DNA of 64,000 nucleotides from Phytoactinopolyspora limicola (GTDB lineage: Bacteria; Actinomycetota; Actinomycetes; Jiangellales; Jiangellaceae). Positions 9,039 to 17,098 of the stretch are shown in pieces. The stretch spans positions 552,470 to 616,469 of the forward strand of contig NZ_JAAOEN010000003.1 in the NCBI RefSeq assembly GCF_011320225.1. The letters run 5' to 3'. The notes under the pieces are model-generated. The model saw only the letters and a program-made list of their open reading frames with translations, was not told where the DNA came from and made no database searches. Position 1 is the stretch's first letter; each line of letters opens with the position of its first letter. A program made the position numbers and the translations under genes.

Positions 9039-9077
9039 GGAAGGCCGGGGACAGGGCTAGAAGCTAGGCAGGGAAAA
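9037..9077 (+). repeat. 41-bp inverted repeat, left copy
   Basis: Matches the reverse complement of 14048-14088 with one mismatch. The core is acagggctagaagctagg. The two copies bracket about 5 kb of toxin-antitoxin and repeat-rich DNA. No transposase is clearly linked to them. Confidence 0.75.
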
Positions 9078-9150
9078 CTGGATCTGCAAGCGAGCGTCCG
9101 CAAGACCGATGAAGCGCGCGGGGATTCAAGCCCCCACCGGGTCGAATTTA

Positions 9151-9174
9151 CTCGCATTCATGCAGGTCTGAGAC
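9151..9174 (+). repeat. Dispersed repeat, copy A (short)
   Basis: Contains gcattcatgcaggt and gagac, the left part of an eight-copy family. A GC-rich hairpin remnant (gggg-attcaag-cccc) and the string gtcgaatttactcgcattc lie just upstream, as in the fuller copies. Downstream sequence diverges after gagac. Confidence 0.65.
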
Positions 9175-9219
9175 ATGCAACCTGGAACGTCGCGAACGAG
9201 CCGACCCAGTCCTCTCCGG

Positions 9220-9669
9220 TCACGTGGCCTGAACAGTCCACGGATCGAAGACCTCGGCTCCGGTCGGCTCAAAATCGGAGACGTTTCGCGTCGCCACCGT
9301 CATACCATGCACCAGCGCCGTCGCCGCGATCAGCGCGTCGCGCACCGGCCTCGGGTCAGGGACATGAAGGTGCACACCACGCCAAGCCACCTCGGTATCA
9401 ACCGACAGGACCCGATCCTCAAAAGCAGGCAGTACATGATCATCGAGCCACGCACGAAGAACCACACCCTGCGTGGAGTCACGCCGCTCAGCAAGGAGGA
9501 CCCCGATCTCCAACTCCTGGATCGTGATCGCCGAGACGAACAGTTTCGCGGCCGGCACGTGCGCCGCCTAAGCGGTCACGCTCTTGTCTGCCTTGCCAGC
9601 CCTGGCCTTACGCAGTTCAGAGACGACGTTGGTGTCGAGCAGAAGGTACGAAAAGCCAGCACAATGCAC
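9220..9669 (-). pseudogene. PIN-domain toxin (VapC-like) with a nonsense codon
   Basis: The minus strand encodes YLLLDTNVVSELRKARAGKA, then after an in-frame TAG (9568-9570) AAHVPAAKLFVSAITIQELE, VPDPRPVRDALIAATAL and VATRNVSDFEPTG. These contain the three PIN acidic positions (D, E, D), so apart from the stop the ribonuclease is complete. The stop falls where family members usually carry a tryptophan, so a TGG to TAG change is likely. The GTG at 9669 has ggaagg nearby. No antitoxin gene is evident beside it. The downstream piece (from 9558) might still be translated, but it lacks the first catalytic Asp. Confidence 0.8.
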
Positions 9670-9864
9670 ACCCTTCCAACTCAGAAAGCTGCGGCACAAA
9701 CCCGGGCCGATTCACCATACCGGCGGAGCACACCGTTGGTTTCCGGTGGCTTGGGCGCTGCCCGGACGAGTAGTCACGGAGGCGGGGCTCGATCATGAGC
9801 TAGGGCAGGCCAACTGTCTGGGATCAGCAGAACGTTGCTTGGGCACGGTTGCCTCGCCTGGGGC

Positions 9865-9990
9865 GTGACGATCTACGAACCCGGACGGTTTGTGGACACC
9901 CTTGCCGACACGGGCGCGCACCTATTCCACACATCCGATGAGACCGGAGACGAGTACATCCTGAGGGCAGAGCCCGCCGCAGCGCTGTGA
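9865..9990 (+). CDS. Short unidentified ORF or gene fragment
   Basis: 41 codons from a GTG, reading VTIYEPGRFVDTLADTGAHL and ending EPAAAL. The frame is open further upstream to about 9800. It could be the tail of a broken protein; no family is assigned. The rest of the 9670-10065 gap shows nothing beyond the operator noted next. Confidence 0.25.
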   Translation: MTIYEPGRFVDTLADTGAHLFHTSDETGDEYILRAEPAAAL

Positions 9991-10037
9991 TCTGTCACAT
10001 TCGACGGGTTGACACAGCTGGCCACGTGATTGAAACT

Positions 10038-10056
10038 TGTTAGCATGCTTACTAAT
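10038..10056. promoter_or_regulatory. Putative MarR-type operator
   Basis: The stretch ttgttagcatgcttactaa is an imperfect palindrome centred on gcatgc, 10-28 bases before the GTG of the ABM-like gene. MarR-family operators have this form, and a MarR gene follows in the same direction. Confidence 0.5.
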
Positions 10057-10065
10057 GGAGTCCAT

Positions 10066-10359
10066 GTGAACAACCACCTCTTCATCTTCGCGAAGATCAC
10101 GCCGAACCCGGAGCATTATCTTTTAGCCAGGGATGCGCTCGCGAACATCATGGAACAGACCCGGGAGGAGGAGGGCTGCCACGCATTCAGTCTGCTGGAG
10201 AACCGTGATGAGGGACATCTCTACCTCTACGAGGAGTTCACCGACGAAGCCGCATTGGATGCGCATTATCGCCAGAGCTATACTCAGGCGGTCTTCAAGC
10301 TCTATCAGGACTGGCTGGCCACTGCGGTCGAAGTGACCAAGATGCAGCATGTGGCCTGA
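10066..10359 (+). CDS. ABM-family protein (putative quinol monooxygenase)
   Basis: 97-aa protein starting VNNHLFIFAKITPNPEHYLL, with EEEGCHAFSLLENRDEGHLY and YEEFTDEAALDAHYRQSYTQ, the hallmarks of the ABM fold. The GTG at 10066 is preceded by ggag at a 5-base distance; upstream in-frame ATG codons lie inside the probable operator. It is followed by a MarR regulator, suggesting an inducible detoxification pair for phenolic or quinone compounds. Confidence 0.88.
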   Translation: MNNHLFIFAKITPNPEHYLLARDALANIMEQTREEEGCHAFSLLENRDEGHLYLYEEFTDEAALDAHYRQSYTQAVFKLYQDWLATAVEVTKMQHVA

Positions 10360-10540
10360 AGGTGGAGCAATCCGTGCGACATCCCATGGATGAACGAAAG
10401 ACCACCATCTGCATCGAGTCCGGGAGCACCCTGACTGCATATGCCGGGAGACTTAGGCGGCGGCAGGCCAAGAAACGTCCCCGACACCCGGGCTCGCTCA
10501 ACAGTTCAGCCGTCCTGATCGGCGAGATTGCCCGGAGCCG

Positions 10541-10990
10541 GTGATGTTCCTCCTCAAAGAACTCCCATCGCGCCAGATGATGGACCGCTATGGCTCGCGC
10601 TACCCGGACATGGATGTGCAAGCGGTGGAAGATGCGTTGACCATGATGCGCCGAGCAAGCCTGCTCATCCGCGACCTGGAGGCATATTTCAGCGGGTTCA
10701 ACCTATCCCTGCTTCGGTTCTTGATCCTCATCGTCATTGATCGCGAGCCCGATAGGGCAAGCCTGACAATGGGTGAGATAGGCGAACGCCTCGACGTCTC
10801 CAAACCCGTGATGACCCGGACCATTAAGACCCTCGAGGGCGATGGCCTCATTACAGTAACCCAGGGCGGACAAGACAAAAGGTCGAAGGTCATCACACCG
10901 ACGGAACGCGGAAAGCACGCGCTCGATGAGGTGCTACGAGGATACTTCAAGTTGATCAGTGCCTTCATGCAAGCAGTCGACGACCATTGA
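10541..10990 (+). CDS. MarR-family transcriptional regulator
   Basis: 149-aa winged-helix regulator. The DNA-binding part reads LTMGEIGERLDVSKPVMTRT, then IKTLEGDGLITVTQGGQDKR, including the wing DKRSKVITPTERG. N- and C-terminal helices form the dimer interface. The start is uncertain: ATG codons at 10541 and 10544 and again near 10580 are all in frame. The 181 bases between it and the ABM gene carry no other gene. It is the best candidate to bind the palindrome at 10038-10056. Confidence 0.9.
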   Translation: MMFLLKELPSRQMMDRYGSRYPDMDVQAVEDALTMMRRASLLIRDLEAYFSGFNLSLLRFLILIVIDREPDRASLTMGEIGERLDVSKPVMTRTIKTLEGDGLITVTQGGQDKRSKVITPTERGKHALDEVLRGYFKLISAFMQAVDDH

Positions 10991-11045
10991 CGTCCCCATC
11001 GCGCGTCTGGCACGGGCTCTAACACGCACACCTCAGCACGCGAGT

Positions 11046-11120
11046 TCTCGAGCCGGCGCTGCGGGGGTGTGCACACGGCAGACGCTCATTGCCGGCCACC
11101 CCAACCCAGGTGAACCAGAG
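11046..11120 (+). repeat. Block homologous to 35909-35988
   Basis: Diverged copy of a roughly 75-80 bp block. Both copies share ctcgagccg, gcagac, cccggc-like and acccaggygaacc strings in the same order. In each case the block sits downstream of a gene and upstream of a dispersed-repeat copy (B here, H there), so the two intergenic regions share a common origin. The gap 10991-11558 otherwise holds only copy B. Confidence 0.6.
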
Positions 11121-11362
11121 CAAGCGCAAGTCACGGGCCTTTTCACCAACGGGACTGCGGCACGAGTGGGTGACATCTGATCTGGCTTGCCCGAGGGGTG
11201 GGTGCGGAAGGAAGTTGCTGCCGTGTGCACCGCATTGGAGTGCACCCCGAACGACTCGTTCGAGGCGGACACCACCCTGATCGAACGACCTGCAGTCACG
11301 CCGACGTCAGGGACGACGATGCACGCGGGGGCCAAACCCCCACACCGGAAAAACACCTAAAT

Positions 11363-11430
11363 CTATGCAGGTCAGAGACCTACGGCGGGTCCGAGGACCG
11401 ACTCGTCCACTTAGACTCACCCACACCGCC
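11363..11430 (+). repeat. Dispersed repeat, copy B
   Basis: Begins atgcaggtcagagacctacg and continues with a degraded form of the module (gtccgagga, gtccactta). A GC-rich hairpin (ggggg-ccaaa-ccccc) lies about 30 bases upstream. Confidence 0.7.
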
Positions 11431-11558
11431 GCCCTCTCCCTGGAGTGACATACGTTTCCGCGTATCCGACGACCTCCCGGCCACAAACGCGTCAAAATGT
11501 GTACACAAACATGACCCCAATTAGATACACCTGAGAGACGAGGCTTCAGACCCTGTCC

Positions 11559-11828
11559 GTGCGGGAAGCACGAGAACAACTTCCCGGCTTACTGGCCCGC
11601 TTCCGCAAAGGGGACCACTCCCCCATCGGCGTCGACTCACATCGCAAAACCGAAGCCGTCGTCATGCCGATCGACGTCTACAACGAACGTACCGCCGAAC
11701 GAGATCGAGCCGCAGCCGAAGCTACCGCATCCCTGCGCGCCGCAGGATTAACCCCCAGCTCCGAGGCAGACGCGATCACCCAACTCTGGATCCGCGGAGA
11801 ATCACCCCCCAGCACGTGCGAACCTTGA
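11559..11828 (+). CDS. Phd/YefM-like antitoxin
   Basis: 89-aa protein beginning REAREQLPGLLARFRKGDHS and GVDSHRKTEAVVMPIDVYNE, the DNA-binding and dimerisation core of Phd/YefM antitoxins. The tail would wrap the toxin. The frame is open upstream through TLS, so a few N-terminal residues may have lost their original start; the GTG at 11559 is the best surviving one. It directly precedes a Fic toxin gene that has been broken, so it may now be an orphan antitoxin. Confidence 0.75.
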   Translation: MREAREQLPGLLARFRKGDHSPIGVDSHRKTEAVVMPIDVYNERTAERDRAAAEATASLRAAGLTPSSEADAITQLWIRGESPPSTCEP

Positions 11829-11850
11829 TCCACGAACTTCACCGCGCCCC

Positions 11851-11945
11851 GTGACTAACCCGTACCTCGATCCCGACAGCAGCGTCCTCCTCAACCGTCT
11901 CGAAATCAGCGACGCCGAACAGTTGCAGACGGCGGCGACATCCTC
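11851..11945 (+). pseudogene. Fic/Doc toxin, N-terminal fragment
   Basis: Starts with GTG and reads TNPYLDPDSSVLLNRLEISD then AEQLQTAA, matching the N-terminal helix of actinobacterial Fic proteins. Homology is lost at about 11945, where the sequence joins the 3' end of a minus-strand VOC gene. The rest of the Fic gene resumes at 12703. Confidence 0.7.
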
Positions 11946-11985
11946 GCGACGATTCAGATCGATACGTGACCAGCAGCATCGGCAT

Positions 11986-12702
11986 TCAGGGTGCGCGGAG
12001 GCGAAACTCGCGTCCGTCAGGGTCGGCGAGGACGATCACCCCACGATCGTTCGACCGAAGGCTCCGGGCCCCGAGCCCCACGAGCCGGTTGACCTCAGCC
12101 TCCAGGTCGCCGCCGGTCGCCACGAGTTCGAAGCGCTGCCGACCGCTTCTCTGCGGGCCGAGGTCGTCCGGCGCGCGGTGCCACGCGTCCCACGACACCT
12201 TGGTGCCGCCTTGCGGGGACTGGACCGCGGTCTGCGCACCCTTGTCCCACACCAGCGGCCAGCGCAGGGCCTTGCTCCAGAAAGCTCCGACCGCGCGGGT
12301 GCCGTCGCACGTGAACTCACCGAGACGGCCGCAGTCGGCTAGGAATCGGTTGCCCGGCTCGATGACGCAGAACTCATAGCCCTCGGGATCGGACAACACG
12401 ATGTGTCCTTCATCGCGACGTTGGCCGACGTCCAGATGGCTCGCGCCCAGCTCCACCGCGGTGGCCACGGTGTGCTGCTGGTCAGCAAGGCTCGTGCTGG
12501 TCAGGTGCAGATGAATTCGGTGCTGACCAGCCGGCGGCACTCCATCGGCAACAAAACGCAGGCCGAGCTGCCCATCGGCACCGGGCAGAAGCACACCGTC
12601 GCCATCCTCAACCGGCTCACGCCCAAGCAGCCCGGCCCAGAACTGCGCCACGCGCGTTGGGTCCTGGGCGCCGTAGGTCACCGCCACCAGTGTCGACTGC
12701 AC
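11986..12702 (-). CDS. VOC/glyoxalase-like protein (two domains)
   Basis: 238-aa protein with two glyoxalase-fold repeats. The first opens LVAVTYGAQDPTRVAQFWAG and closes HIVLSDPEGYEFCVIEPG; the second ends GVIVLADPDGREFRLRAP. Metal-ligand-like His and Glu positions are present in the first repeat. Function is probably detoxification or small-molecule binding. It starts at a GTG (12702). It lies exactly between the two halves of a Fic gene on the opposite strand, so it arrived by insertion. Confidence 0.85.
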   Translation of the reverse strand: MQSTLVAVTYGAQDPTRVAQFWAGLLGREPVEDGDGVLLPGADGQLGLRFVADGVPPAGQHRIHLHLTSTSLADQQHTVATAVELGASHLDVGQRRDEGHIVLSDPEGYEFCVIEPGNRFLADCGRLGEFTCDGTRAVGAFWSKALRWPLVWDKGAQTAVQSPQGGTKVSWDAWHRAPDDLGPQRSGRQRFELVATGGDLEAEVNRLVGLGARSLRSNDRGVIVLADPDGREFRLRAP

Positions 12703-12947
12703 CGTCGCAAGCTACAACGAACCTGCCAAAGAACACCACCTACGCGGGCTCCAGCGCGAGAGATTCGTCGATCGACTCACCCACTACTTCGCCCAGGTCA
12801 ACACCTTCCACCCATTCTGCGAGGGCAACGGCCGAACACCGAGCCTTCGTCGGCCAGCTCAGCCACGACACCGGCCGCCCCATCAACTGGTCACAACTCG
12901 ACCCAGCGCAAACGAACACACATCTATCCAGGTCGAGTCCCCGGTAG
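12703..12947 (+). pseudogene. Fic/Doc toxin, catalytic fragment with frameshift
   Basis: Continues the Fic gene: EHHLRGLQRERFVDRLTHYF, then the Fic motif HPFCEGNGRT. Immediately afterwards the frame shifts; the expected RAFVGQLSHDTGRPINW continues in the frame that closes at 12947. The AMP-transfer motif is nearly intact, but no complete protein can be made. The 3' end fades into sequence resembling the dispersed repeat (tatccaggtcgag). Confidence 0.75.
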
Positions 12948-12981
12948 CCGCGATTCCTCGGAAAGATCTCCTACCGTGACG

Positions 12982-13395
12982 TCAGCCTGGGCCAGTTAGA
13001 TGGTCGTAGTCGCCTCGCGCCCAGGCTGCGTGTCGCAACGCGGAGCTGCGCAGGCGGGCTTTGGCGTCGTGCGTGATCGCACGGCCGAAATTGCCGTAGA
13101 TCCGGTCGAAGTCGTAGCGGTCTAGATGATCAGCGATGCGCAACACGACCGATGATGACAGCGGGATGCGGTTCGGGTATGACCGCATGAAGGCCAGCGA
13201 TTCACCGTCGGGATTGACAGCGACTGTGTCCCCGGTGAACAGCACGCCGGCGCCGTCCTCGCCCACCCTCCGGTAACGGGACGCGCATATCGGCTGACTC
13301 TGATGGTCGAGGAGCCCGGCGGCCATTGGGTGCGCCGCGGCTGGTGTTCCATCGGATGCGACGACGGATTCCATGACTCCTGAGTGCACCACCAC
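12982..13395 (-). pseudogene. MBL-fold metallohydrolase, C-terminal part
   Basis: The last 100 or so residues match metallo-beta-lactamase-fold hydrolases: GVLFTGDTVAVNPDGESLAF, RSYPNRIPLSSSVVLRIADH, and YGNFGRAITHDAKARLRSSA. The N-terminal metal site (HxHxDH) is missing, and residues before about 25 look unrelated, so the gene is 5'-truncated. Stop at 12982. Confidence 0.65.
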
Positions 13396-13879
13396 CTAAA
13401 AGCCACATCAACGACGCCGCCTTATGGGCCCTCACATTCACGTTGACGGCCACCCGATGGTGCTTCTCCGGAGTAGACGCCGTCCTCCTGGCTCCACATC
13501 TGCTGAACGATCTGCAGGGTCTCCTTCTGGCGTTCTCACCGCTCCGCGAGGGACGGGCATCCCACGCCTAGCCCGACGTGCTCGCGCTCGTACCACAGGG
13601 CACTGATCCCGAGCATCGCGCGGCCACGCACCGGCATGAGGAAGTTCCAGACCGGGACGTCCAAAGACGATTCAGGACTGACCCATGCCGGTATTCAATT
13701 CGATGTGGATCGATCTGCCCAATAGGTGCATGTGGCGGGCGACGCCGATGGTGGTGGCTCGGAGAACGTCGTCGCGCAGGACTGCACCGGACCAGCGATC
13801 GCCCCGGGGCACAAGCCTCCCACTGGCGGATTCCCCACACGAGGCGCTGGACCCGCCGCAGGTTACAAAGTAGCTGCGT

Positions 13880-13999
13880 GGGGTACAAGTCGGCGATACG
13901 CCGGACAATCAAGCATCCTTGCAGGTCAGAGACTCGAAGCGTGTCCGAGGAGGGACTTGTCCACTTACCACACGCACACCATCGTGGATCTGCGGACCG
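13880..13999 (+). repeat. Dispersed repeat, copy C
   Basis: Long-form copy: tacaagtcggcgatacgccg, then ttgcaggtcagagac, gtgtccgaggagggactt and ttaccacacgcacaccat. The upstream cggcgatac section is shared only with copies F and H. Confidence 0.8.
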
Positions 14000-14047
14000 G
14001 ACCGCGGCACCCGTCTCAGACCAGGGGATGCCGTACCCCGGTGCCAT

Positions 14048-14088
14048 TTTTCCCTGCCTAGCTTCTAGCCCTGTCCCCGGCTTTCCGG
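14048..14088 (-). repeat. 41-bp inverted repeat, right copy
   Basis: Reverse complement of 9037-9077 with a single mismatch. It lies 27 bases upstream of the phosphotransferase start. Confidence 0.75.
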
Positions 14089-14114
14089 CCACATACATGA
14101 TTGAGTGGCACTCC

Positions 14115-14903
14115 ATGGCCGATGATCCTGCGAATACCGAAGTCACCCTCGCCGGCGGAAACAGCAACCGCGTCACACGACTCGGCGCCACAGTACGTCG
14201 CAACACTGGACCACATACGCCTGCCGTACACGCCCTACTTCAACATCTCGAACGTCACGGATTCACCGGCAGCCCACGCCTACTCGGCGTTGAAAGCGGC
14301 CGAGAAATCCTCAGCTTCATCGACGGAGAGGCAGGAACCTACCCCATAAAGCCCGCCGTACAAACCGCCGAAGCTCTCGATACCTCGGTCGCTCTACTAC
14401 TACGATTCCACGACGCCACAGCAGGACTCGCCCTCCCCGACGGATGGGTCGATCACCACGTGGCCGGCACCACCAACGAAGTCATCTGCCACTGGGACGC
14501 CGCGCCGTACAACATCGTCTACCAAGGATCACGCGCGGTCGGACTCATAGACTTCGACCACGCTGGCCCCGGGCGCCGAATCGACGACATCGCCTACCTC
14601 GCATACCGCCTCGCGCCGCTGTGCGCAGACACCAACCTCAACGCCGGCGGGTGGGACACTACGGTCAACAGACTGGGCCGCCTCCGCCGAATCCTACGCC
14701 GCTATCCCAGCGAACACCGGACCTTGATACCCGACCTCGTGACAGACCGCCTCGAGAGAATGAAGCACTGGATCCTCACCCGCTCCGCAGCCGACGACCC
14801 CACCGTAGAGGTACACATCCGCGAGAACCACGTAGGAATCTACGCCGCCGACCAACACTTCATCACGTCGAACCGGGACACAATCCTCTCCGCACTCCAG
14901 TAA
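14115..14903 (+). CDS. APH-family phosphotransferase
   Basis: 262-aa kinase-fold protein of the aminoglycoside phosphotransferase family. The catalytic loop is VICHWDAAPYNIVYQG (Asp and Asn of HxDxxxxN) and the metal-binding Asp follows in GLIDFDHAGPGRRIDDIAYL. An N-terminal lobe with ESGREILSFIDGEAGTYPI precedes it. Start ATG at 14115 (MADDPAN); an ATG at 14097 is also possible, and the frame stays open far upstream without a start signal. It could phosphorylate an antibiotic or a metabolite such as homoserine or choline; the sequence does not decide. Confidence 0.85.
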   Translation: MADDPANTEVTLAGGNSNRVTRLGATVRRNTGPHTPAVHALLQHLERHGFTGSPRLLGVESGREILSFIDGEAGTYPIKPAVQTAEALDTSVALLLRFHDATAGLALPDGWVDHHVAGTTNEVICHWDAAPYNIVYQGSRAVGLIDFDHAGPGRRIDDIAYLAYRLAPLCADTNLNAGGWDTTVNRLGRLRRILRRYPSEHRTLIPDLVTDRLERMKHWILTRSAADDPTVEVHIRENHVGIYAADQHFITSNRDTILSALQ

Positions 14904-15006
14904 TGGCAGGGTCTGCTGCACGACACCAGCGTAAAGCTCCAACGCTGCCGTGAATTGATAACACGCTCCTGTCACGAGTTCACAGCAACCGAATATGCCC
15001 CAGGGC

Positions 15007-15282
15007 TCACATCGGCGACACACAGCCGTTGGCCGATGCGATCCGCCACGCCGTGCGGTCCGCCATCGCCTGGCCGGCGTCGCGGGCCTCGTCGGCAAGG
15101 AGCCGGTGCCCGAACTCGGGGTCATCCTTGTGGGCGTCGAATAGCGCGTTTGCGCGATACGCCTGCACCACCTCACTCGTGGTGATGGGATCCTTCAGCC
15201 ACCGGTAGTAGGGCTGGCAGGAGAGCCTAAGCACCCGGCACGTCACCGTCACAGGGATCCCTGCGCCGGCCAGCTCTGTCAC
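15007..15282 (-). pseudogene. IS3 OrfB, truncated
   Basis: Reads GIPVTVTCRVLRLSCQPYYR and ANALFDAHKDDPEFGHRLLA, the N-terminal HTH-21 region of IS3 integrases, then ends abruptly (NGCVSPM). The DDE catalytic core is absent. Its GTG overlaps the orfA stop (GTGA), so the pair keeps translational coupling. Confidence 0.85.
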
Positions 15283-15587
15283 GAGCGGGTAGAGCCTTCT
15301 CCCGGCAGGTTCGCCTGCGACAGATACGCCGCCGCCCGCCGCAGCACCTCGTTCTCCTGCTCCAGCAGCCGGATCCGCTTGCGCGCCTCACGAAGCTCCT
15401 CGGACTCAGTGCGGGTCTGGCCGGGCTTGGCGCCCTCGTCGATGTCGGCGCGACGCAGCCACTTCTGCAGCGTCATCGGATGAACACCGAAGTCACGGGC
15501 GATCTGCTCGATCGTCACTCCGGGCTCGCGGCTCCGTGCGACGCGGACCACGTCGTCACGGAACTCGCTCAGGTAAGGCTTGGGCAC
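15279..15587 (-). CDS. IS3 OrfA (HTH protein)
   Basis: 103-aa transposase subunit. From the GTG at 15587 it reads VPKPYLSEFRDDVVRVARSR, then a helix-turn-helix (GVTIEQIARDFGVHPMTLQK) and a leucine-zipper-like helix (IRLLEQENEVLRRAAAYLSQ). Intact, but without a functional OrfB it can at most bind the ends. Confidence 0.88.
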   Translation of the reverse strand: MPKPYLSEFRDDVVRVARSREPGVTIEQIARDFGVHPMTLQKWLRRADIDEGAKPGQTRTESEELREARKRIRLLEQENEVLRRAAAYLSQANLPGEGSTRS

Positions 15588-15696
15588 AGCAACATCCTTC
15601 CAGGCCCACCCCTCGGGCAAGCCAGATCAGATGTCAGCTATCCGTGCAGCAGACCCGTGCACCAAGCGCAACCGGTCCCGCGGTGAACGTTCCTAA

Positions 15697-16104
15697 CTAG
15701 GGCATCAAAGTGAATGCCGGGACGTGCTTGGGACGAACGACCGTGAAATGACGATGATCGAGAGTGGCAATTGTCGTCTCATTGAGACGCTCGGCAAGCG
15801 CCGCCACCGACGCATCCGTGCCGCCCAGCGGAAGGTCCGCGTATTTCTCGACCAACTCGACACATCGTCCGAGATCGCTGTCGGTCGGTGGTTCGATCTT
15901 GTAACGTCGCGATTGGAGTGACCGCAAGAACCTGGCCTCTGCCGTCGATCCCCCTGCACGCTCGATCATGAACGTCGCTTCAGCCACAACCAGAGCTGGA
16001 ACGACCAGAGTTCCGGATGAGTTCGCCAGAAGCTCGCGGCAAGCCTCATGATCCGGATCCTTCCGGTTCGCCGCGGCGACGAGCGGACCCGTATCAACAA
16101 TCAC
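15697..16104 (-). CDS. PIN-domain ribonuclease toxin (VapC-like)
   Basis: 135-aa toxin that would cleave RNA. Catalytic acids are visible in order: MIVDTGPLVAAANRKD (D4), ALVVAEATFMIER (Glu), LPLGGTDASVAALAER (Asp) and ATLDHRHFTVV (fourth acidic position). Its ATG overlaps the stop of the upstream antitoxin gene (ATGA), the usual arrangement for a translationally coupled VapBC module. Confidence 0.92.
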   Translation of the reverse strand: MIVDTGPLVAAANRKDPDHEACRELLANSSGTLVVPALVVAEATFMIERAGGSTAEARFLRSLQSRRYKIEPPTDSDLGRCVELVEKYADLPLGGTDASVAALAERLNETTIATLDHRHFTVVRPKHVPAFTLMP

Positions 16105-16322
16105 GACTGACCAAAGCCGTGCTCCGCGAGGAAAGCGTCGGCGTCACGAGCCACGACCTCGTCGGAATCAAAGGACGCCACAAACTCCAACGGGTCAGGT
16201 TCCGCCGACGCTTCCTCAAGCAAACGAGCAGCCGACACCGCCGGCTCCACGCCTTCCCGTTCAGCCCGGCGGCGGAGCCAGTTGACTACGGCTTCGTCAA
16301 GTTCAACCGTCAGCACCGTCAT
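16101..16322 (-). CDS. VapB-like antitoxin
   Basis: 73-aa protein MTVLTVELDEAVVNWLRRRA, EREGVEPAVSAARLLEEASA, then an acidic tail ending AFLAEHGFGQS. The N-terminal strand-helix-helix pattern is ribbon-helix-helix-like, and the tail would bind the PIN toxin. The upstream frame to 16382 has no ribosome-binding site, so I start at 16322. First gene of the pair and presumably autoregulatory. Confidence 0.85.
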   Translation of the reverse strand: MTVLTVELDEAVVNWLRRRAEREGVEPAVSAARLLEEASAEPDPLEFVASFDSDEVVARDADAFLAEHGFGQS

Positions 16323-16405
16323 GCCACGATGATACGACGATCCGCCAACCCAGTGAATCGGCCTGGGTTTATCGGAGGGCATGATCTAACAAGGAGAATG
16401 TGATC

Positions 16406-16777
16406 ATGCCGGCGCCGAGGAAGTATGACGTTGAGACCCAGGACCGTGCGGTGAGGATGTATGCCGATCGGATCGCCGAGGGTGGTATCTCGCAGTTGAG
16501 GGCCCGCCAGGAGGTGGGCGCGTTGTTGGGGATCAACCCGGCGACGTTGCGTAACTGGATCCGTCGGGATCTGGGAGAGGCCGGCGCGAACCCGGCTGGG
16601 GCTGGTGAGTCGTTGGAGGCTGAGAACGCTCGTCTGCGGGCTGAGAACGCTCGTCTGCGGGCTGAGAACGCTCGTCTGCGGGCTGAGAACGCGCGTCTGC
16701 AGCGGGCCAATGAGATCCTCAAGACCGCGTCGGCGTTTTTCGCCTCGGCGGAGCTCGACCGCAAACTCGGGTCGTAG
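16406..16777 (+). CDS. IS3 OrfA with four tandem heptads
   Basis: 123-aa transposase subunit: MPAPRKYDVETQDRAVRMYA, HTH around QLRARQEVGALLGINPATLR, and a coiled coil in which AENARLR is repeated four times. Ribosome-binding site aaggag lies upstream. A programmed frameshift near the 3' end would normally fuse it to OrfB, which is truncated here. Confidence 0.88.
   Translation: MPAPRKYDVETQDRAVRMYADRIAEGGISQLRARQEVGALLGINPATLRNWIRRDLGEAGANPAGAGESLEAENARLRAENARLRAENARLRAENARLQRANEILKTASAFFASAELDRKLGS
16619..16702 (+). repeat. Tandem 21-bp repeat, four units
   Basis: Four head-to-tail 21-bp units encode the zipper heptads of the IS3 OrfA. The first three look identical and the fourth has two changes. 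This is coding-sequence expansion, not a CRISPR array. Confidence 0.9.
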
Positions 16778-17088
16778 TCGACTACATCCGTCGAAACGCA
16801 CCCAGGTTCGGGGTCGAGCCGATCATCTCTGTGTTGGGCGAGCACGGAGTCCAGATCGCCTCGAGCACCTACTACGCGCACGCGGCCCGTGGATTCGGAG
16901 CCACCGAGGCCGAGCTGGCCGACGCTTATGCGGCCAACGCGTTGTTCGATCTGTGGACCAAGAACCGCAAGCTTTATGGACGGCGCAAGCTGGCCAAGAC
17001 CGCTCGCCGGGCCGGGCACGACACAGGCCGTGACGCAGTGCAGCGGCTGGTTCGTTGCCAGCCGCGCAGCAACACGCCCTGCGTGTCG
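16778..17088 (+). pseudogene. IS3 OrfB, truncated by repeat copy D
   Basis: Reads VVDYIRRNAPRFGVEPIISV, then GVQIASSTYYAHAARG and AYAANALFDLWTKNRKLYGR, the first third of an IS3 integrase. Homology stops near AVQRLVRCQ, just before dispersed repeat copy D at 17099. The DDE core is missing. Confidence 0.8.
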
Positions 17089-17098
17089 AACAAAATTC

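Larger units (their letters stand above)
13396..14114. other. Remnant-rich gap
   Basis: Holds a minus-strand fragment at 13536-13664 (VPVWNFLMPVRGRAMLGISA, then a stop) of unrecognised family, repeat copy C, and the right copy of the 41-bp inverted repeat. No intact gene seen. Confidence 0.5.
14909..15656 (-). mobile_element. IS3-family element, internally deleted
   Basis: Bounded by perfect 14-bp inverted ends (gggtctgctgcacg at 14909-14922; its complement at 15643-15656). It carries a complete orfA and only the first 90 codons of orfB, so about 0.5 kb of catalytic region is gone. No flanking target duplication was recognised. It could move only if a related transposase acts in trans. Confidence 0.8.

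Noticed and set aside
16619..16702. Tandem repeats that could suggest a CRISPR or minisatellite
   Set aside because: The 21-bp units are contiguous without spacers and encode leucine-zipper heptads of an IS3 OrfA.
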